Below are positions 61,237 to 64,000 of a DNA stretch of 64,000 nt, piece after piece. How positions within the stretch are numbered: the stretch's first letter is position 1; the number at the start of each line of letters is the position of its first letter. The notes under the pieces are model-generated. The model was given only the letters and a program-made list of their open reading frames with translations, was not told the DNA's origin and made no database searches. The DNA comes from Bacterioplanoides sp965219715. Lineage in GTDB: Bacteria; Pseudomonadota; Gammaproteobacteria; Pseudomonadales; Oceanobacteraceae. The translations under genes and the position numbers were made by a program. Where the stretch lies: the NCBI RefSeq assembly GCF_965219715.1, contig NZ_OZ244785.1:806001-870000 (forward strand), read 5' to 3'.

Positions 61237-63415
61237 AACCTAACTCCATGGCTTTTGCGAACGACTCGTCGGCTTTTTCTAACTGCCCCAAAAGTCCTTG
61301 AGCGGTACCCAGCACATACCAGCTCTCGCCTTTTTCCGGAGCCAGCACCGATGCTTTTTCTGCGGTCAGCAACGCATCATCAAACAAACCTTTATCTAAC
61401 TGACGTCGGGCCAGATTAATCTGGAAATCGTAGCTATCTTCGCCCTTCTCATCGGAAATAGCAGACAACTCGTGGTCGAGTGCTTTTTGCTGATCGGTGG
61501 CAATACTCAGATACCAGTGATCGCTCTGCGACAGGTTAGTAATTAATTTAAAGAATTCCTCATACTGCTCTGGCGTAATTTCCATTGGCTTTTGCTGATA
61601 ATGGATTTTTATATCCAGGCCATTGCCGTTGTCTTGTTTTGATTGAGTGAGACTGAACCAATCGTTGTCGATCGTTTCACCGGAGGTTACGGAAATGACT
61701 TTGCGGGTTTCCGGAACATTGATCGACACATTCACGTCGGCGGTAAATGGCCGTTTAATATAAACGTCCCGGGTGCGACCATCGGGTTGCGGTAAAGCGT
61801 TATACAATTCAAGCAGCATCATAATCTGGCGCATACCTAACACCAGAGTCAGCGGGTCCTGATCCATGGGTTTAAAGGTAAAGGTTGCAGACATCTGCAA
61901 TGCTTCGGTCAATGACGTAGCATTAATCACATCAGCTTCGAATTCATAGCTGCCATTATCACTGAATAAAGACGCGAATTTTTTGCGCAATGTTGTCGCG
62001 CCCTGGGGATCATTTTTCCACCAGTTACGATAAATTTCTTCACTGTTGCCCTGAGGAGATAACGTCGCTTTTACAATCAGCTGGTTATTGTCGTCCAGCG
62101 TCATATCCAAAGTAACGTCGGAATGGTTGCGACGATGATTATCGACACGCTTAAACTCGCCACCCTGACCGGTTAAAACAAAAGCGCTCAGACCATTGAT
62201 GTAGCTGGTGGAGCCCGGAAATTGCAGTCGGTCACCGGTGGTATCAAACCACATTGGTTGTCCGCCATCGGCATCGGGCAAATACACCAGTACATGATCA
62301 AAAGCCTGATATACCAGCTTACGATTGATATCTACCGACGAATTTAATTGCGCCAACGCTGGCATTGCCTGAATACCCAGCTGTCTGAATAACGTCAGCG
62401 CCAGGAACGTCTGATCCTTACAGTCTCCATAACCATTACGCACGATGTCGCGAATACGGTGTGGGTTAAAACCGCCACGTCCCAGATGCGCATAGACGTA
62501 GCGCAGGTTGTTTTGCAGATAACGATAGACCGCAAACACCTTGTCTCTGGCAGACATATCAGCCTTAAGATCAAGCGTGGCGATGATTTCATCAGCGGCT
62601 ACCAGATCATCCGCCGTTGGTTGATATAAGGGCGCTGCCCAGCGATCCATCACTGACCAGTCATCATGATTACTGGTACGAATCATAGGTGGAAACGCCT
62701 GTGATGGTGACATCATAGGCTCCATAACGAATTCAGGAATATTTTGCTGCTGCCAGAAGTAACTGCGAACCCCATTGTTTTGCTCAACACTGGCCTTGCC
62801 CAGATCACCAATGGAGAAGTGTTTCAACTCGGTATCGTCCAGTACCTCAATACGATGGGAGAAGTGCTGCACCGGATCGGCACGATAGCCTTGGCCGGAA
62901 TTCATCTCCTGAAACCAGTGAGCGACGCTGCGATCACTCGCCAGGTCGGTGACTGAAACCCGCTTCTGGGTGCGCAGATACTGAAATTCCAGAATGCTGT
63001 TCTCGGCCACTCTTGGCAGCGAAAATACCAGAACATTTTCGTCGGAGTAAAAATCCTGACCGCCACCAACAACCCGCTCCTGAATGGCATCCTGAGCAAC
63101 ATCGAGGATTTCGCCATCGGCGGTAATAACCCGGGCAAATTCGATATCCAGATCGCTGTAGAACGGCCGGTATTCAATGGCGATACGGCCATAATCATGC
63201 ACTGCTTCTGCATCGAGGATACGAATAGACTGATAGATCCGCTTCTGCCACAGACCATCTTTCAGGCGACTCTCGGATAATGAGTACAAAACTTCGGCAC
63301 CAGTGTCCGATTTGGCTGCCAGTTTTTGTTGCTCGGTTAATTCTGGCGCAAGTCGCCCGGCAATCGCCGCCAGGCTGATCAGCCACAAGCTCAGAATGGA
63401 AAAAATAGACTTCAC
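61226..63415 (-). CDS. DUF3857/transglutaminase-like protein with C-terminal TPR
   Basis: This 729-residue protein has a signal peptide (MKSIFSILSLWLISLAAIAG), a DUF3857 beta domain (residues about 50-240), and a transglutaminase-like domain with the Cys in NGYGDCKDQTFLALTLF, the His in QAFDHVLVYLP and the Asp in MWFDTTGDR. A TPR-like segment ends the chain (GESWYVLGTAQGLLGQLEKADESFAKAM). The start is a GTG at 63415, with GAGGGAA upstream. It is co-translated with the TPR lipoprotein (overlap 11 nt). Family members are known from periplasmic peptide and envelope processing, but the substrate is not known. Confidence 0.87.
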   Translation of the reverse strand: MKSIFSILSLWLISLAAIAGRLAPELTEQQKLAAKSDTGAEVLYSLSESRLKDGLWQKRIYQSIRILDAEAVHDYGRIAIEYRPFYSDLDIEFARVITADGEILDVAQDAIQERVVGGGQDFYSDENVLVFSLPRVAENSILEFQYLRTQKRVSVTDLASDRSVAHWFQEMNSGQGYRADPVQHFSHRIEVLDDTELKHFSIGDLGKASVEQNNGVRSYFWQQQNIPEFVMEPMMSPSQAFPPMIRTSNHDDWSVMDRWAAPLYQPTADDLVAADEIIATLDLKADMSARDKVFAVYRYLQNNLRYVYAHLGRGGFNPHRIRDIVRNGYGDCKDQTFLALTLFRQLGIQAMPALAQLNSSVDINRKLVYQAFDHVLVYLPDADGGQPMWFDTTGDRLQFPGSTSYINGLSAFVLTGQGGEFKRVDNHRRNHSDVTLDMTLDDNNQLIVKATLSPQGNSEEIYRNWWKNDPQGATTLRKKFASLFSDNGSYEFEADVINATSLTEALQMSATFTFKPMDQDPLTLVLGMRQIMMLLELYNALPQPDGRTRDVYIKRPFTADVNVSINVPETRKVISVTSGETIDNDWFSLTQSKQDNGNGLDIKIHYQQKPMEITPEQYEEFFKLITNLSQSDHWYLSIATDQQKALDHELSAISDEKGEDSYDFQINLARRQLDKGLFDDALLTAEKASVLAPEKGESWYVLGTAQGLLGQLEKADESFAKAMELGYAP

Positions 63416-63632
63416 GAATTTCCCTCTTTCATACGCCAGACGGCGCGGATTCCAGATAATCAGAACCGCAGGATTTTATCAGGATTATCAATTATTGCAG
63501 CGTTCATTTCACAACGGTTCTTTCAATGACGGCATTCGCTAAAACAAGTACAATCGCGCCCAGATTAGCAAGATACATAAGTGCACCCGGTCAACAGCGC
63601 CATATCAGAGTGCACATAACGAGGTCCCGCAG

Positions 63633-64000
63633 ATGTCTGAACATCCGATTTCAGAAGACACCCCTATTGAATCCATCAGCAACGGCCGGGTTGGCATGGT
63701 AAGCCTTGGCTGCCCGAAGAACTCAGTCGACAGTGAAAAAATCCTCACTCAGCTGCAGTTAAACGGTTATGAAATCAGCAACAACTACAGCGATGCTGAT
63801 GTTGTAGTGGTTAATACCTGCGGTTTTATTGATGCCGCAAAACAGGAATCTCTCGACGCCATCCGCGAAGCCATGACCGAAAACGGCAAAGTTATCGTTA
63901 CCGGTTGTATGGGCAAAGGCGCCGATGCAGAGCTGATTAAAGAAGAAAATCCGGGGGTTCTGGCAATTACCGGCGCCCACGCGTATGAAGAAGTAATGGA
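63633..64000 (+). CDS. rimO: Ribosomal protein S12 methylthiotransferase RimO (5' part)
   Basis: The first 122 residues of RimO, which adds a methylthio group to an Asp of ribosomal protein S12, run off the window. The MTTase N-terminal domain is visible with its three cluster cysteines in SLGCPKNSVDSE, VVNTCGFIDAA and VTGCMGKGAD, exactly as in RimO rather than MiaB. The radical SAM and TRAM domains lie beyond base 64000. A plausible -10 TACAAT lies at 63549-63554. Confidence 0.94.
   Translation, partial: MSEHPISEDTPIESISNGRVGMVSLGCPKNSVDSEKILTQLQLNGYEISNNYSDADVVVVNTCGFIDAAKQESLDAIREAMTENGKVIVTGCMGKGADAELIKEENPGVLAITGAHAYEEVM

Overview
The window looks like a chromosomal segment of a marine gammaproteobacterium of the Oceanospirillales type (Thalassolituus/Oceanobacter/Marinobacter-like). 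This is inferred from the gene content: FabY-type ketoacyl synthase, CysI with a DUF934 partner, ThrH, FilA/DUF6160-type surface protein genes, FadD, a propionyl-CoA module, and moderate GC. I could not run a database search, so the genus is not established. No rRNA, tRNA, CRISPR array, prophage or complete insertion sequence was seen. Gene density is high, and both window edges cut genes (metH on the left, rimO on the right).

Layout. 1-10 kb: metH (3' part), a MATE exporter, a glycerophosphodiester phosphodiesterase, cysI plus its DUF934 partner, a CPA2 antiporter and an HBM-type chemoreceptor. 10-19.2 kb, all minus strand: a thioesterase, then the propionate to succinyl-CoA module (pccB, an unusually long pccA, mce, mutA, meaB), with structured intergenic repeats around meaB. 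19.5-25.1 kb: rraA, an SDR-like protein, an alpha/beta hydrolase, and ppsA divergent from its regulator ppsR. 25.1-31.9 kb, minus strand: a six-gene envelope cluster (FilA-like secreted protein, C39 peptidase, coiled-coil plus beta-barrel outer-membrane protein, FadL-like barrel, FilE-like periplasmic protein, hydrolase). 32-39.4 kb: pabB, thrH, cysH, cysB, a TauE/SafE permease, a 59-residue HTH protein, a DUF72 protein and a DAHP synthase. 39.4-43 kb, minus strand: mlaA, then an hvfXCBA operon for a copper-binding modified peptide. 43-50.9 kb: hrpA, fadD, a lysophospholipase-like hydrolase and a MaoC-type hydratase. 50.9-64 kb: mtfA-like peptidase, trpB2, a solute-binding protein, an AraC-family regulator, fabY, a MipA-like protein, a DUF3524 glycosyltransferase, envelope lipoproteins, a DUF3857 transglutaminase-like protein and the start of rimO.

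How the genes work together. Three separated sulfur-assimilation promoters (cysI, cysH, and the cysB/TauE divergent region) share an inverted motif, TATTC-N7-GAATA, which fits a CysB operator. The hvf operon would make a secreted peptide with 11 EGKCG motifs, modified by a multinuclear iron oxidase (HvfB) with its partner HvfC. The fil-like cluster has the parts list of a secretion and fibre-assembly pathway resembling the Pseudomonas Fap amyloid system. Its FilA-like protein carries a double-glycine-leader-like motif just after its Sec signal peptide, next door to a C39 peptidase that could cut it. FadD, the MaoC hydratase, the propionyl-CoA module and ppsA fit growth on lipids or hydrocarbons with gluconeogenesis.

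Non-coding structure. Four copies of a variable-stem, conserved-loop hairpin element (about 10.6, 11.7, 11.8 and 47.2 kb) show compensatory base changes between copies. A second, unrelated nested palindrome lies downstream of fadD.
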